A stretch of DNA of 44,144 nucleotides from Prasinococcaceae sp. CCMP 1430 (GCA_013416795.1 RQSC01000750.1:74311-118454); one strand, 5' to 3'; shown: positions 1-10,838, counted from the first letter of the stretch. The notes: a model not told the origin generated them from the sequence alone. Made by a program: numbers and translations.

Positions 1-2
1 CG

Positions 3-677
3 TGCTCCGCGGCGTCGACGTCCGGGCGGTCGACGTCTGGGCCGTCGGCGTCCGGCCGCGAGGGCGCCCACACGCGCATGGCGCGCATGACGGTGGGCTC
101 GCGGAAGAGGGCGCTTGAGACGGTGCACAAGCGGGTCGTGTCGCTCGCGCAGCAGCGCCGCGAGGAGCAGACCCGCGCGGCGGCGGCGGCCCAGGGCAAG
201 CGCGCCGCCCAGGCCGCGCGCGCCACAGAAATGGCGGCGAGCGTCGACGCGCAGGAAGAAGACGGCGTGTGGGACGAGGCCGAGGCCACCGCGCTCAAGG
301 CCGCCGCTCGAGCGCTCGAGCGGCTGGTCGCACAGGGCGCGCCGGCCGACACGGCCGCGTCTGCCGCCGCGCAGGCCTACGCGTCGACGCTCACCAGAAC
401 GGGGTTCGCTGGTGGCAGCGGCCGCAATGGCGGCGGCGGTGCCAGCACGTGCGCGTCGACCAACATGGACACGCTGCGCCAGGTCTTCCGCTCGCTCGAG
501 TCGTCATCGCTGGGCCACGGCGTGTCGGCGGACGTCGCGCGCTCCGTGCTCATCTGCGCGGGCTTCGACGAGTCGGCGTGCGACGAGATCCTCGACGAGG
601 ACGAGGCGCTGAACTTGATGCGCTTCGAGGAGGTGATCAGCGCGCTCGAGGAGCGGTCCAAGGCCGCGGAGAAGTGA
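3..677 (+). CDS. EF-hand-like protein, C-terminal part (5' end probably outside window)
   Basis: The frame is open from the first bases of the window to a TGA at 675-677, so the gene may begin upstream. In-frame ATG codons at 78 and 87 would give about 199 residues. The first half is Ala/Arg/Glu-rich and probably helical or coiled coil. The last 60 residues alternate helices and acidic turns in the manner of a degenerate EF-hand pair: a segment starting MDTLRQVFRSLE, then an ADVARSVLICAGFDE helix, then DEDEALNLMRFEEVISALEE, which looks like the flank of a calcium loop. No complete 12-residue calcium loop is present, so calcium binding is uncertain. A centrin- or calmodulin-like relative or an EF-hand-like scaffold protein are both possible; the exact family is not recognised. 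Confidence 0.55.
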   Translation, partial: CSAASTSGRSTSGPSASGREGAHTRMARMTVGSRKRALETVHKRVVSLAQQRREEQTRAAAAAQGKRAAQAARATEMAASVDAQEEDGVWDEAEATALKAAARALERLVAQGAPADTAASAAAQAYASTLTRTGFAGGSGRNGGGGASTCASTNMDTLRQVFRSLESSSLGHGVSADVARSVLICAGFDESACDEILDEDEALNLMRFEEVISALEERSKAAEK

Positions 678-1277
678 GCGGCCGCCCTGTTCCAGTACAT
701 TCTAGCCATGTATAGCACGCCCCCACGTGTGGGCCGAACCCCCGCCGCGGCGCGCGGCGGGCGGCGAGCGCGGCGGGCCAACGCTCGGGAGAGCAGCCCC
801 CGCCCCGCCCGCAAATTGTAACAAGAGATGACAGCCCCCGGCCCTCTGCGCCCGCTGCACCTCCTCAAGCCGCCCCTCCCGGAGACAGCCCCCACTCGCT
901 CGCGCTCGCGGCGCAGCCTGCCTCCTCCCCCCCCATACACACACCACCGCCTTCTCGCCCCTGCTCGCGCCCTCGGCGCTTTGATGGCGTTTTCGCACGC
1001 GCGCTCTCGGCCCCCTTTGCGCCGCAAAAGGCGCCCAAGGCGCCGAAATTGATGGCGCGTTCGCATGCTTTTCGCGGAGCGGGGCGGCGAAATTCAAACC
1101 TGAGCGACGCCGACCCGACGGCGCCACAGCGCGCGCGCGGCACGCACGCACGCACGCACGCGCGGGCCCGGCGCCCCCTCCCTCCCTCGCTCGCTCGCTC
1201 CGTACGCCGCGGCCGCCCCGCTTGGGGGCGCCTCCGTTCCCATCTCGGCGCCCGGCGCGGGTGGAGGTCCGACGGCG
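678..1277. other. Intergenic region, promoter of the Rad52-like gene
   Basis: No convincing gene is seen. Just downstream of the EF-hand-like gene lies a TGTAA element (about 817-821), which could serve as a polyadenylation signal. The rest is GC-rich with short CGCACG iterations near 1139-1165 and CTCGCT iterations near 1188-1200. It presumably holds the promoter and 5' leader of the gene starting at 1278. Arg-rich open frames on both strands here look like composition artefacts. Confidence 0.4.
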
Positions 1278-1938
1278 ATGGCAGCGCTGCGTCTGGCGAC
1301 GCTGCACGGCGCGCCCGCGGCGGCGGCGGGGGCGGACGTGCCTCCGATGTCGCCGTACCCCTCGGCGATGGGCCTCGACCCGATGACCAAGCCTGACCTC
1401 GGCCCCGCGTGGGAGGCGCGCGTCGCGCCGACCAGCACGCGCACGATGCAGGACGTGCAGCGCGCGCTGCACTCGCCCGTGCCGCCCGAGCTCGAGCAGC
1501 GCAGGCGCGCCGAGGACAGCGGCAAGGTGCTGACACACATACCGTGGCAGGTGGTGAACCGCTTGCTGACGTACCACGCGCCGGGCTGGAACGGCGAGGT
1601 GAAGTACATCCACTACGGCCGTGACACGGTGACCGTCACCTACCGCATCTCCATCCCTTGTGCAGACGGCACCATCGCTCGCGAGGTGCGTCGCGCGCAG
1701 CGCGTCGCGACCGCCGTGCCCTTTGAAAGCGCGCTAGCGCGCGCTGACAGGAGCAACACCTGCCAATGCTGCCACCGCCGCGCTGCGTGCGCACTAGGCG
1801 ACGGGCACCAAGCGTTTGAGCGGCGATGGCTACGGCGAGCCCGAGCAGCTCGCGGAGCAGCAAGCGTTTTCGCGCGCGGCCGCGCGCTGCGGACTGGGGC
1901 TCTACCTGTACCCGGACCCGACGGCCCCGAAGCAGTGA
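1278..1938 (+). CDS. Rad52/22-like (DdrA-type) single-strand annealing protein
   Basis: Two exons, 1278-1685 and 1813-1938. The GTGCGT donor at 1686 and AAG acceptor at 1811-1812 join in phase 0, giving about 177 residues and stopping at TGA 1936-1938. Visible family features are an N-terminal helix with IPWQVVNRLLTYHAPGW, a beta segment with DTVTVTYRISIPCADGT, and, after the splice, GDGYGEPEQLAEQQAFSRAA followed by CGLGLYLY. This order (P-W, APGW, a beta strand with DGT, Q/AEQxAFxRAxxxxGLGxYLY) is that of bacterial and phage Rad52/22 and DdrA-like annealing proteins, not of the long eukaryotic Rad52. Such proteins bind single-stranded DNA ends and anneal complementary strands. The N-terminal 40 residues are low complexity and could be an organelle-targeting segment (inference). 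The unspliced reading loses the motif, which strongly supports the intron. Confidence 0.72.
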
Positions 1939-2022
1939 TGAAAGAGGGGCAAATTAGTACAGTACGCGCACCTGCGACGGCGTAAACGCACGAGCAGCGC
2001 GAGCCGCATGTGCCACCACCTC

Positions 2023-3278
2023 TCAGCCGAAGCAGAGGTCGAAGACGTTGGTGATGCGCCTCCTCACTGGCATGACGCCTCCGGCTGGTGCCGCGACCAC
2101 GACCGTCGCCGAGCGCGCCCCCCACAGGCACACCTGGCACGGCGCCTCGAGCAGGTGGCCGTGCAGCCGGTACTTTGACTCGGGCTCGCACGGGCAGAAG
2201 CAAACGTGCAGGTCGCCATTGAAGTGATCGCACTTGTACCAGCAGTCCACGCAGTCCCACGCGCAGCCCGCGCCCTTGACGACCGCGCGCCCCGTGTGCG
2301 AGGCGATCTGCCGCGCCGAGCGCAGGTCGCCGCTCATCACTGCGCCCACCGCCATGCTCGTACCTGTGCTCGCATACGTCGCGAACGTACTCGCCAGGCA
2401 TGGGAAAAAGCTGCGCGCGCGCGCGTGAGGGCGGTGTCGAGGCGGCGGGTGCGCAGCAAGGCGTTGCGCGGCCGCTACAGTCAGCGCCGTGCGAGCGACA
2501 CGTGCGTGTACGCGCACTCAGCTGCGACGAGGCGTGCGAAAGGGCAAGCGAAGTTCGCGGAGCGTGCGCATGCTCGAGCGCGCGGGCTTTTGCACGGCAG
2601 CGGCCGAGGACAGCCCGCACCAGCATCGCGTGAGCTGCAGACCACCCCACAGCACGAGGCCGCCAACGTATGACACCAGCGCGAACTGCGTGCGAGAGGG
2701 AGGGCGGATGGGCGGACGGGCGCCCAGTCAGCGGACGGGAGGCAGGCATACCCACTGCCACCAAGCACGCCCTTGCGCCCTCGCTGCCGCGCACGCACCG
2801 GCATGAGCGCGCCCTGGGCGAGGCAGCGCAGCGGCCCTTCGCCGCAGGCTTCGCCGTCCGGGCACTCTTCTACCCCACACCAGCAGGTCGGCGTGCGCGC
2901 CGCCGTCGCAGCGCGGGCGCGGGCGGGCGGGGGCGGCACGTGCGGCAGTTGCATCTGCGCGTGCGCCACAACGGGCACCGCCTGCATCGGCGCGTGCGTC
3001 ACAACGGGCACCGCTTCCATCGGCGCAGCAACTGGCACGTTTGGCGCGGGCGCGGGGGCCGGCGCGTACTGCGGCGCGGGCACATACTGCGGCGCCGACA
3101 CCGCGGTCGGGGGCGCAGCGACGGGCGCGGGTGCGGGCGCCAGCACGGACGAGACCGCGGCGCCCGCGGCCGCCGCGGCATTAGGCATCTCAGCCATGGC
3201 AGCGCGGTAATCGCCGACGCGGTCGCCGCCGAGCCCGACCAGCGCACCACGATTTCCAGGGCCGCAGCGCACGCCCAT
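2023..3278 (-). CDS. Ala/Pro-rich protein with cysteine-rich C-terminal domain, unknown function
   Basis: Two exons are inferred: exon 1 from about 3278 down to 2795 (start ATG 3278 or 3197; the frame is open further upstream to about 3506) and exon 2 2363-2023. Donor GTGCGC at 2794 and acceptor CAG at 2364 give matching phase. Exon 1 encodes an APAP/QYAPAP-rich low-complexity linker, then a short Cys cluster (CWCGVEECPDGEACGEG). Exon 2 carries a denser cluster with CAWDCVDCWYKCDHFNGD, VCFCPCEP and CQVCLW, and ends with RRRITNVFDLCFG. Cysteine spacing suggests metal binding or a disulfide-rich fold, but no named family is recognised. There is no clear signal peptide or membrane span in the visible part. 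The true start may lie in an unseen upstream exon. Confidence 0.45.
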
Positions 3279-4073
3279 GTCCGCTTTGCCGGCCTGTGGC
3301 TGGAGGCGCCGGAAGAGGTCCGCCTCGGTCGCGTCTACGCCCGCGGCCTCAACGCGTCCGACGCCGATGCCGCCATTGTGATCGCCCAATCCGAGGCCGC
3401 CCGCCCGGCGCCGCGCAGCAGGCGCCGTTCGAACTCGTTGCGAACCGCACCCGCGCACCCGGCCGCAGATACGCCGCCCGGCCGGCGCTCGCGCTGCGAG
3501 CAGCACCCATCAGCGCCCCGCAGGCAGGCAGGGGAACCGCTCCGCCCCCCCCCCCAACCAACTTCCTGGCAACCCGGCTGGAGGAACCGGAACCGACCCG
3601 ACCGCAGGCGTGCAGGCGTGCAGGCGGGCGCGCGCGTCGGGGAACCGCCGCGGCCCCAAAAAACAACCAACCAACCAAAGCCCCCGCCGGACAGGCGAGC
3701 TCTCGCTCGCTCGGGGAACCGGTTGTTGCTTGTCGCCGACCGAAGCGCGCGCCGCACCGGCTGGGCATGAAACCCTGCGCGGGTGCTGCTGACTGATAGT
3801 GGCAGCTGCCGACCGATGCTGGCTGGCTGGCTGGCTGGCTGGCTGGGGGGGGAAGATGCTGCGTGTGTGTGTGCGTGTGCGCGCGCGTGTGAGAGGGGAC
3901 GCGTATGTGGGGAATGTTGGCGGGGGCAGGGAGGGGGGGGGGAGGAGCTCGCGCGCCGGCAAGGGCACTTGCGCCACTCCGTTGCAGCGCGCCCGAAAGG
4001 GAGGTGGAGCGGGGTGGGTGGGGGGTGGGAGGAAGCTGCGTCGGGCTGAGCACAAGGCCGGGCCAGGCGCGCC
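3279..4073. promoter_or_regulatory. Divergent intergenic region with simple repeats
   Basis: Separates the minus-strand Cys-rich gene from the plus-strand VWA-Cache gene and presumably contains both promoters. It holds a C-rich run near 3544-3553, CAACCAAC iterations near 3665-3678, a GGCT tetranucleotide array and a GT/GC alternating tract. No TATA box is evident. Open frames here are Arg/Pro/Ser-rich and differ from the neighbouring coding style, so none is called. Confidence 0.4.
3819..3892. repeat. (GGCT)n and (GT/GC)n simple repeats
   Basis: A GGCT tetranucleotide run occupies about 3820-3846, followed after a short G-tract by an alternating purine-pyrimidine tract (GT then GC) at 3861-3892. 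The second tract could adopt Z-DNA and sits about 180 bases before the VWA-Cache start codon. Confidence 0.8.
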
Positions 4074-6804
4074 ATGGCGCGGCGCTTGCGCTTGCGTTCG
4101 AGCGCGCGCGCCGCCGCCGCTGCAGCTGCTCTCGCGGCGCTCGCGGCGCTCGCGGCGCGGTTTGCCGCCGCCGAGGGCGTGCCTTTTGAGGAGCAAGCGC
4201 GCGATGCGCTCAAGTGGGCCCTCGACGTGCGTGCGGATGCCGTGCGTGAGTTCGCGCTCGAGATCGAGGCCTCGTACGACTCCTTCCGCCGCTCGGGCTC
4301 GAAGACCAGCGGGTGCTCAGCGCCGAGCGCATGTGCCGCCGCGCTACCACCAGAAGCGGTGTGCGACGCGGAATATGGCGCGACCGAGGGCTGCGAGTGC
4401 GCCGGGCGCCGCGTGGACCACACCAAGGGCGTCATCAAGATCCCGGGCGAGGACTACGTGAACGAGTTGACAAAACCTGGGGCCAAGCACGCCGTGTGCT
4501 TCATGGACGGCCTCGAAACCACCGTCCAGAGGATCCGCGACGCTGAGAGCGACGCCTCCCTGAAGGTACGCTCGCGTCTTCCTCCTTTGCCCCCTTGCTC
4601 CAGGCGCGCGCACGCGGCACCCGACGCGCGTACCGCCGCTGACGAGCGCCGCCTGTGCCCTCTTTCCCTCATCAACCCCATCAACCCACACACCGCACCC
4701 CCCACCCCCCACCACACACACACACTTCTAACCCCAGACGATGTATATTGGCACCACTGCGGGCGCCTTCTGGCAGCACCCAGGTATCCTGTGGCCGCGT
4801 GACACCGAAGGGTGCGACGCCAACTACGACCCACGCGTGCGGCCGTGGTACGTCTCGGGCGCGTCGGGGCCCAAGAATGTCGTTCTCATACTCGACACGT
4901 CGGGCTCGATGGGTCGCAACGACCGTCTAGGAAACATGCAGGAGGCTGCCAAACTCGTGGTGAGCGGCCTCACGCACGCGGACTCAGTGGCCGTCGTGAC
5001 ATTCTCGTCGGACGCGGCATCCGAAAACAACTATCTCGTGCCCGCCACTGCATCCTACCGCAGCAAGATATCGTCTTGGATCGAAAAAACTAAGGCTGCG
5101 GGCTCCACCAACTACACTGGCGCGCTCGCGTCCGCGATCAACATCGTGCGGCGCTCTGAGTCCAGCGACCGCATCACGGGCTGCCGCACGGCGTATGTCT
5201 TCCTGAGCGACGGCGAGCCCAACGAGTTCGAAGATGGGCGCATGTCAGACATCCAGGCCCAGATCGCAAGGCTGCGCGCAGAGGGAGACGACTCTGGCCC
5301 GGAGGAAAAGGTCTTCTGGTTCGGCCTGGGGACGGGAGGCGACCAGGCTGAGGAAGTGCTCGCGGATCTGGCGTGCCAATCAAGCAGCGTGTACACCCCG
5401 GTGCCCGACTTCGATCCGAGGGGGCTTGCGCAGTCGCTCGCAGGGTACCAGCACTTTTTCAGTGCTGAGCTTGGCTATCTGAACGAGAATGCGCCTGCCT
5501 ACACGCCCAAGGTGTCTTTCTCCGAGCCCTACACATCCATCCCGGACATCTGGGGCCAGGTGATCACAGCGGTGGCTCCGGTGTACGACCGTTCGAGTAC
5601 ACCATGAGTCCTAGTCGGTGTCGCTGCCGTCGACATCCCCGTGTGCGAGTTCGAAACTGCTGTGGAGGCCACGGGCTACGTCGGCACTCCTTCCGCTGCT
5701 GTCCGAGAGACCAAAACGGGGTGCACGTGCGCCACTGGCAGCTACACCTACGATGGGGCCACATTCAACGGCTGCACCGACTACGACTGGGCGACGCCCT
5801 GGTGCGCGACGACGGACTGCGGCACGTGCGATGGCTTAACGAGCTCTGGATGCTGGGACGAGTGCGATGTGTCCAATACGCCCAAGGGGCTGGTGGAGTC
5901 GGAGCTCCAGGCCCGCTCGCTCGACGATTCCTGCGCAGAAATGTCTCTGGACGACTGCGCGCTCCTTGCGCTCAGGGAGGCCAGCTGGGACGGCTACAGG
6001 TCGTCGCCCTGCGGCTCGCAGCGATGCGGGACCGGCGCCAGGCTCACCCCGTCCAATCCCTTTGAAGGAGTCTCGGGCTGGAGTGACTTCGAGAGCACGG
6101 GCTATTCGAGCACGGACAACAAGAAAGATGTGTGCGATGATCCCTCGCAGAGTACCGCGATCTGCGGTACGTGCGACGCGGTAGTCATGCAACCCCCCTG
6201 CACGAACGAGGCGTGCGTGGAGGGCGCGCGCCGCCGCGAAGAGTCGAGGTATGTGGACCCCATCCTCCAGATGTGCGGACACGCGAAGTTCCCGGCGGAC
6301 GGCGACGATCCTTACTACGGCGAGCCCGTGCGCGGTCGCGACGACGACGACGATGACGGTCCAATTACGGATGATGAGGGCGGAAAATCGAAGCAAATCC
6401 CCATCTACTACTTCGCACCCGTCGTAGCCCTCGCTAGTGCCGTGTTCATCCTGCATTCGCGCGCGAAAAGGAGGCGCGCGGCGGCGACGAGGGGGCAGCA
6501 GGGCCCGTCGAGCTTCCAGGCAGGCATGGGCGCGGGCGCCCCCCCCGCCTCACAGCCGCACGGCTTGCAGATGTTTGGCCGGCAGGCCCCATCTCCGGGC
6601 TACGTGACGGCGCCTCCCGTGTACGTGGACGGGGCTGGTGCGCAGATGCAGCCTGGCTCCTACGTTGTGGCTGCACCAGGTGGACCGCCGCCGCCGCCGG
6701 TGGTGGCGGCGGCACCCGGGGGGTACATGTCAACAACGCAGCCTGTGGTGTATGCTCCGCAGGGCGCGTCTCCGCTTCCACCACAGCCGCCACCAGGCTA
6801 CTAG
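4074..6804 (+). CDS. VWA-Cache domain type I membrane protein (alpha2delta-like), with in-frame TGA
   Basis: Exon 1 is 4074-4565 and exon 2 is 4738-6804; donor GTACGC and acceptor CCCCAG join in phase 0. The order is: signal peptide (first 30 or so residues, poly-Ala/Leu); an N-terminal region with a Cys-rich stretch (GCECAGRR); FWQHPGILW and RPWYVSGA, which resemble the link of Cache-VWA proteins; a VWA domain with a complete MIDAS start (DTSGSMG, about residue 217) and FLSDGEPNEF; a second Cache-like segment (SIPDIWGQVITAVAPVYDRS, then GVAAVDIPV); a Cys-rich region; an Asp-rich stalk; one membrane span near residue 720 (IPIYYFAPVVALASAVFI); and a Pro/Gly/Tyr-rich cytoplasmic tail with PPGY at its end. 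This matches voltage-gated calcium channel alpha2delta-like surface proteins. A TGA at 5605-5607 interrupts the frame between the two halves of the second Cache strand, although the frame and homology continue on both sides. Confidence 0.78.
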
Positions 6805-7160
6805 GCCACAGGCCGCTAGTACATGCACGGAAGCAGACGTTTGCGCTTGAAGGAGCGGCATCGCCACTGTGGTTGCCGTACTGCCAGCTCTTTCGTCCGC
6901 CTCGAAAGATCGCTCACAATAGGACCTAATGGCGGTCGGTGCGAGGTAGTAGGATACGCGCGCGTGTGCTGAAAGCCGCGTCCCGTCCCAGCGTCGTTCG
7001 TGTATATTGAGCGCCTCTCTTACCACTGCGTTCAAAAAGGCCTAACGAACGCGCATCACGCCTGCGAGTGCGTGCGCGCACATGCACGAGACGCTGCGCC
7101 CGAGGCGAGGGCGTGGAGGTTGTTTTTGTGGTGGGCTTGCGGCGCTAGCCGTCGGGCGTC
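6805..7160. other. Convergent 3' region
   Basis: Lies between the stop codons of the VWA-Cache gene (plus) and the CCDC15-like gene (minus) and therefore holds both 3' UTRs. No gene, tRNA or repeat is seen. Confidence 0.5.
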
Positions 7161-8793
7161 CTATTCGAGGGCGACGTCCGCGACGCGCAGGGCCTGCGCA
7201 AGGGCGACGGCGTAGGCCTGTGGCGTTTGACCGCAGGCGCCCGCATGGACACAGCGCGTCAGCAGAAGCAGGTGGCGCCGGCGAGCATAAACCCAAGCGC
7301 GCACGCGTGCACGCGTCTCTAAGCGCGACTCGGACCGAGCTCACCTTCGGGTTGCGGTAGAGCGGGCAGTTGTTCGCGCAGTGGAGCGGAAAGGTCGCAT
7401 CCAGCGGGTCAACGCCGTGCGGGCAGGGGCATAGCGGCAACAGCTTTGCACCCGCGTTCGCTGCGCGTTCGGCAAGGCGCGCCTGCAGTGCCTCATGGTA
7501 GCGCGCGCGCTCGATGACGCGGCTCTCCGCGCGCACCTCGTCGGCAGCGGCCTCCGCCTCGGCGGCCGCCTCAGCTGCAAGCTCTGCGCGCGGGTGCGAG
7601 GCCAGCCGCGGGGGCGACAACGGAGTCAGCAGACGTGCAGTCTAGCGCGACTGCGGGCGTTCGCATTGGCGTTCGCATGCATTGGCGATCGTGCGTACCG
7701 TTCGCCACAAGCTGTGCATCCTCCTCCGCCTCCTTCGCCGCGAGCGCAGCCGCCAGCTCTGCCTTGGCGACGCGCCTGGCCGCGGCCTTTGCGGCCGCCG
7801 CCCGCCTCTTCGCACGCGCAGTCTTCTCGGCACGCGCGCGCACTGTCGCGCGCTCCTCTGCTGCGCGCGCACGGCGCGCCAGCAGCGCACTGCTGCCCGC
7901 CTCGACCTGCGCGGCCGTGGTGAACGTGCCCTTGAACGCGAGGGCGGCGGGGGCGGTCGCCTTTTCCAACACCTGCGCAGGGCGCATGGGCGTGACGCAT
8001 CGTTTGCGATGCGCGTGTAAGCGTAGGCCGCGGCACACAGGCAATGCCAGCGCTGGAGCAGGCGCCTTCATGCGAGCCGAATGGAACGGTCGCATTGTGA
8101 CTTGCGGGAGAGGAGGGTGGAGCGCGCGCGTAGGTTCCCATGCAGGCGCGCTTGCGCGCTCCCTGCCATTCTCACGCCGCGCCGCACCTTGGTGCGCGTC
8201 GCGTCTGCGCGCGCAACCGCCGCTGCAGCGCGCGCGGACGGCAGCAGCGTGCGCCTCGCGCGCTCATCTGCCGCCGCAGCCGCCACATTCATGGGCGCTG
8301 AGGCCGCGCCGAGGCCCATCGTGTCGTCCCCGTCTCGTGGCGTGCCTACGACCAGCCACTGCCCTGTGGCGCGCGCCGCCTGTCGTCCGAAGGGTTGCTG
8401 CGGCGCGCCGCCGTCCATCGCCGAAGGCGCCGCCATGCGCAGGAGCTCGCGGCGCTCCTCCCCTATCTCCCTGGCACGCCGCCGCGTCGCACGTTCGAAC
8501 TCGCGCTGCCGCGCCTCCCGGGCGGCGCGCTTGTCGGCGGCGCGTGCCGCGAACGCTGCAGCGTCGGCGGCAGCGGCGCCGTCGACGCCAACAGTGATCG
8601 GCGCCGCGTTGGTCACCTCCACCTCCGCGCAGAGATCGCGCGGCGGCGGCGGCGCTGCCGCCGCGGGCGCGCCTCCCGGCGCGTGCCGCCGCACGGCGTA
8701 GCGCACCATCTCGAGCGAGCGGTTGTTTTCGACGAGCATGTTGGCCACTGCGCCGAGCGGCAGGGGGATGTTCGCGTCGCCCGCGTACGCCAT
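7161..8793 (-). CDS. CCDC15-like coiled-coil centriolar protein
   Basis: Four exons on the minus strand: 8793-8188, 7972-7709, 7641-7345 and 7217-7161, about 407 residues. Donors are GTGCGG (8187), GTGGCG (7708; GTACGC at 7698 is an alternative but breaks phase with exon 3) and GTGAGC (7344). The product starts MAYAGDANIPLPLGAV and has long Ala/Glu/Arg coiled coils. After splicing it ends with a compact Cys motif, CPCPHGVDPL then HCANNCPLYRNPK joined across the last intron to AYAVALAQAL. From my knowledge of the family, the CxC-CANNC-x-YxNPKAYxxAL signature is characteristic of the C terminus of CCDC15, a centriole lumen protein involved in centriole length and cilium assembly. The last intron splits this motif exactly at NPK/AY, which supports the model. 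The gene suggests a flagellated organism. Confidence 0.68.
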
Positions 8794-9646
8794 CGCGCGC
8801 GCGGGCGAGACACAGGGGGGAAGAGGTGGGGGGGGCGCCAGAAGAGGAGGCGGGCGTGTGCGCGTGCAAGGGAGGCGCGACCGGGCACGCCCCCGGCGCG
8901 CGCCGCGGCACCGCTCTGTGGCGCGCAGCCCGGCCAACCTGCGCCTGGCTGGCGCGCGCGCGCGCGCCGGGGGAACCGGAATTGCGAGAACTCCGCGAGA
9001 ACTCGGGTGGCAAAGGTATCCCACCACTCGCATTTCACGGTACCGCAGATTCGATTGACAGATACAGAAAATGTTTTCGCGCTCCGTACAAAAATAAAAA
9101 CGGGCCGGAAAACGCGCGACCCCAAAAGCGCGCGCGTGCGTTCTGATTGCCCGTTTTCCGCGCCGGCGGAACGCCAGCCCGCCTTCCGTAAAATAAAATA
9201 AAAAAACGACCGCATCTGGCCCATGGAGCAACGGTCGGGGGGCCGCGTCGGATCGAGGGCGGACGAGTGATCGTACTTTTGTGTGGTGGGTATATTTACC
9301 CACGGGCGAGCATGATAACCGTCCGTCAAAACAGCGTCCGCGTAGGTCAAAATCAACGTTCGGGGCGCGTTGGCACACGTTGGAGCTGTCGGGGAGGGGG
9401 GGAGTGCGGCAGCAGTTCCCCGAGCGGCGTCGACGTGCGCCGACGGATGCGGGCGCAGCTGCGGCGCCGGCCGCGGCGGGCGACGTGGGCGCGGACGCGG
9501 GAGCGGGCGCGCGCTCGGCGGCGCGCGGGCCCTTCCGGCGCCGCGGGTCAAGCGAGCGAGCGAGGGGCGAGAAGACGGGGAGGGAGCAGTCGCCGCCGCC
9601 GGTACCGCGACCTGCGTCCGCGCCGCAGGCGGCGCTGGGGCTGCAC
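8794..9646. promoter_or_regulatory. Divergent promoter region
   Basis: About 850 bases between the start of the CCDC15-like gene (minus) and the first ATG of the unknown plus-strand gene at 9647. An AT-richer core at about 9030-9330 includes runs of A around 9190-9206 and a TATATTTA-like element at about 9290-9297. From about 9400 onward the frame of the downstream gene is already open and low complexity, so part of this stretch may be coding in an extended N terminus or an upstream exon. Confidence 0.4.
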
Positions 9647-10838
9647 ATGATGGTGCAGGAACCGGCCACTGTGGAGTCTGTTGCGGCAGCTGTCGCTCGC
9701 ATGGTGGCCGCCGTCGACGCGGCGCTCGCCCGGCTGGAGGCAGAGGCGGGGCCAGAGGCTGCCGCGCGTCGCCGCGCGCGCGTGCTCTCCCTGACGACGC
9801 TGGCGCCATCGCCCAATTCGGCGACAAGCGCCGCGCCCAGGCTTGGGGCTTTCTACACGCCGGCTCTGGGCACACCACCAAGCCTATACGCGACGCCTGC
9901 GCCGATGACCGCCCTTGCACATGCGAAGGCGCCGACGACCATGCGTGACAAGAAGCAGCAGCAGCAGCAGTACTTTACCCCACTGCCGTCCGCCAGGGCG
10001 AACGCAGCGCCGACGTCTGTGCCCGCACCCGCGAGCGCCGCGTCGGACACTTCGTCCGCGCACGGCAACACGCTCCGCGACGTGCACGTGCACGTCCACG
10101 CGCCGGGGCCAGGTGGTGGCGAGGCGGGGCCGAGCGGGGTGCTTGGGGGAGCCGAGGTGACGCTGCGCAGCGGTGACGAGTCGGATGCGTCGGTTGACGC
10201 GCTTCTTAGCAAGCTCCGCACGCGCATCGCGTCGGCTGACACGGTCTCGCAGGTGGATGCGCCCGGCGTGGACATTTGCATCAATACTGTCGGGTCACCA
10301 CAGACGCCCGCGGCACTCACGATGAGAGAGGGGGGCGGCACACCCATCTCCTCCATTCCGCGCTACCGCGAGCTGATCGCTGACAGGGTCCTCATGTCGG
10401 CCGCAAGCAAGGCTTTGGAGGGGCCCGACGCGCTCACGAGGTGCGGCGCGCGCGGAGCGAAGGGAGGGGTGCGCGAAGGAGTGGGGAGAGGAGGCGCGCG
10501 TGCGTGTGAGTGGATATGTCTCGCGTGTACGCAGCAGCGAGTGCGTGGTGTATGACTGCTCGCATGACTGATTCGCTCACCACTTTCGCTCTGCTCCCCG
10601 CCACACACCACGCCGCATTCACCGCGTCTCCGCAAACAGGCAAGTGGAGGAGTTTCGCGAGCGCAACACGCCCTCCAATCGTAAACGCGACATCGCCCAC
10701 CGCGCGGCGCTCGCGCGGTGGTCCAAGATCGCTTCATCGCCCTCCAAAAAAGGTGGCCTCATGGTCGGCGACAGCCCGGGCACGCGCGGTGGTGACATAG
10801 CGAGCGTCTCCAAGAGGGTGACTTGGGGCTCGCCTTGA
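9647..10838 (+). CDS. Hypothetical protein with polyglutamine run and helical N terminus
   Basis: Two exons, 9647-10440 and 10640-10838; donor GTGCGG at 10441 and acceptor CAG at 10637-10639 are both phase 2. The N terminus is a predicted amphipathic helix (VESVAAAVARMVAAVDAAL). The middle is disordered with a QQQQQ run encoded by CAG repeats (about 9956-9970) and an HVHVH stretch. The C-terminal 110 residues look structured and basic, with IPRYRELIADRVLMSAA, then KRDIAHRAALARWSKIA after the intron. Reading across the splice keeps this region continuous, which supports the intron. No family is recognised. The frame is open for 120 further codons upstream of the first ATG, so the start is uncertain. 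Confidence 0.55.

Noticed and set aside
2481-2794. Arg-rich open frames on the plus strand over the intron of the Cys-rich gene
   Set aside because: They overlap the minus-strand gene, contain no domain and arise from GC-rich codon composition.
5597-5614. 18-base GT...AG segment that would remove the in-frame TGA, like nucleomorph mini-introns
   Set aside because: All other introns here are at least about 65 bases and this is a nuclear gene; the residues on both sides align better if the segment is coding.
8613-9920. 435-codon minus-strand frame over the divergent promoter and the unknown gene
   Set aside because: Very Arg/Pro/Ala-rich and a shadow of two better-supported genes; only the 8793-8188 part in another frame is coding.
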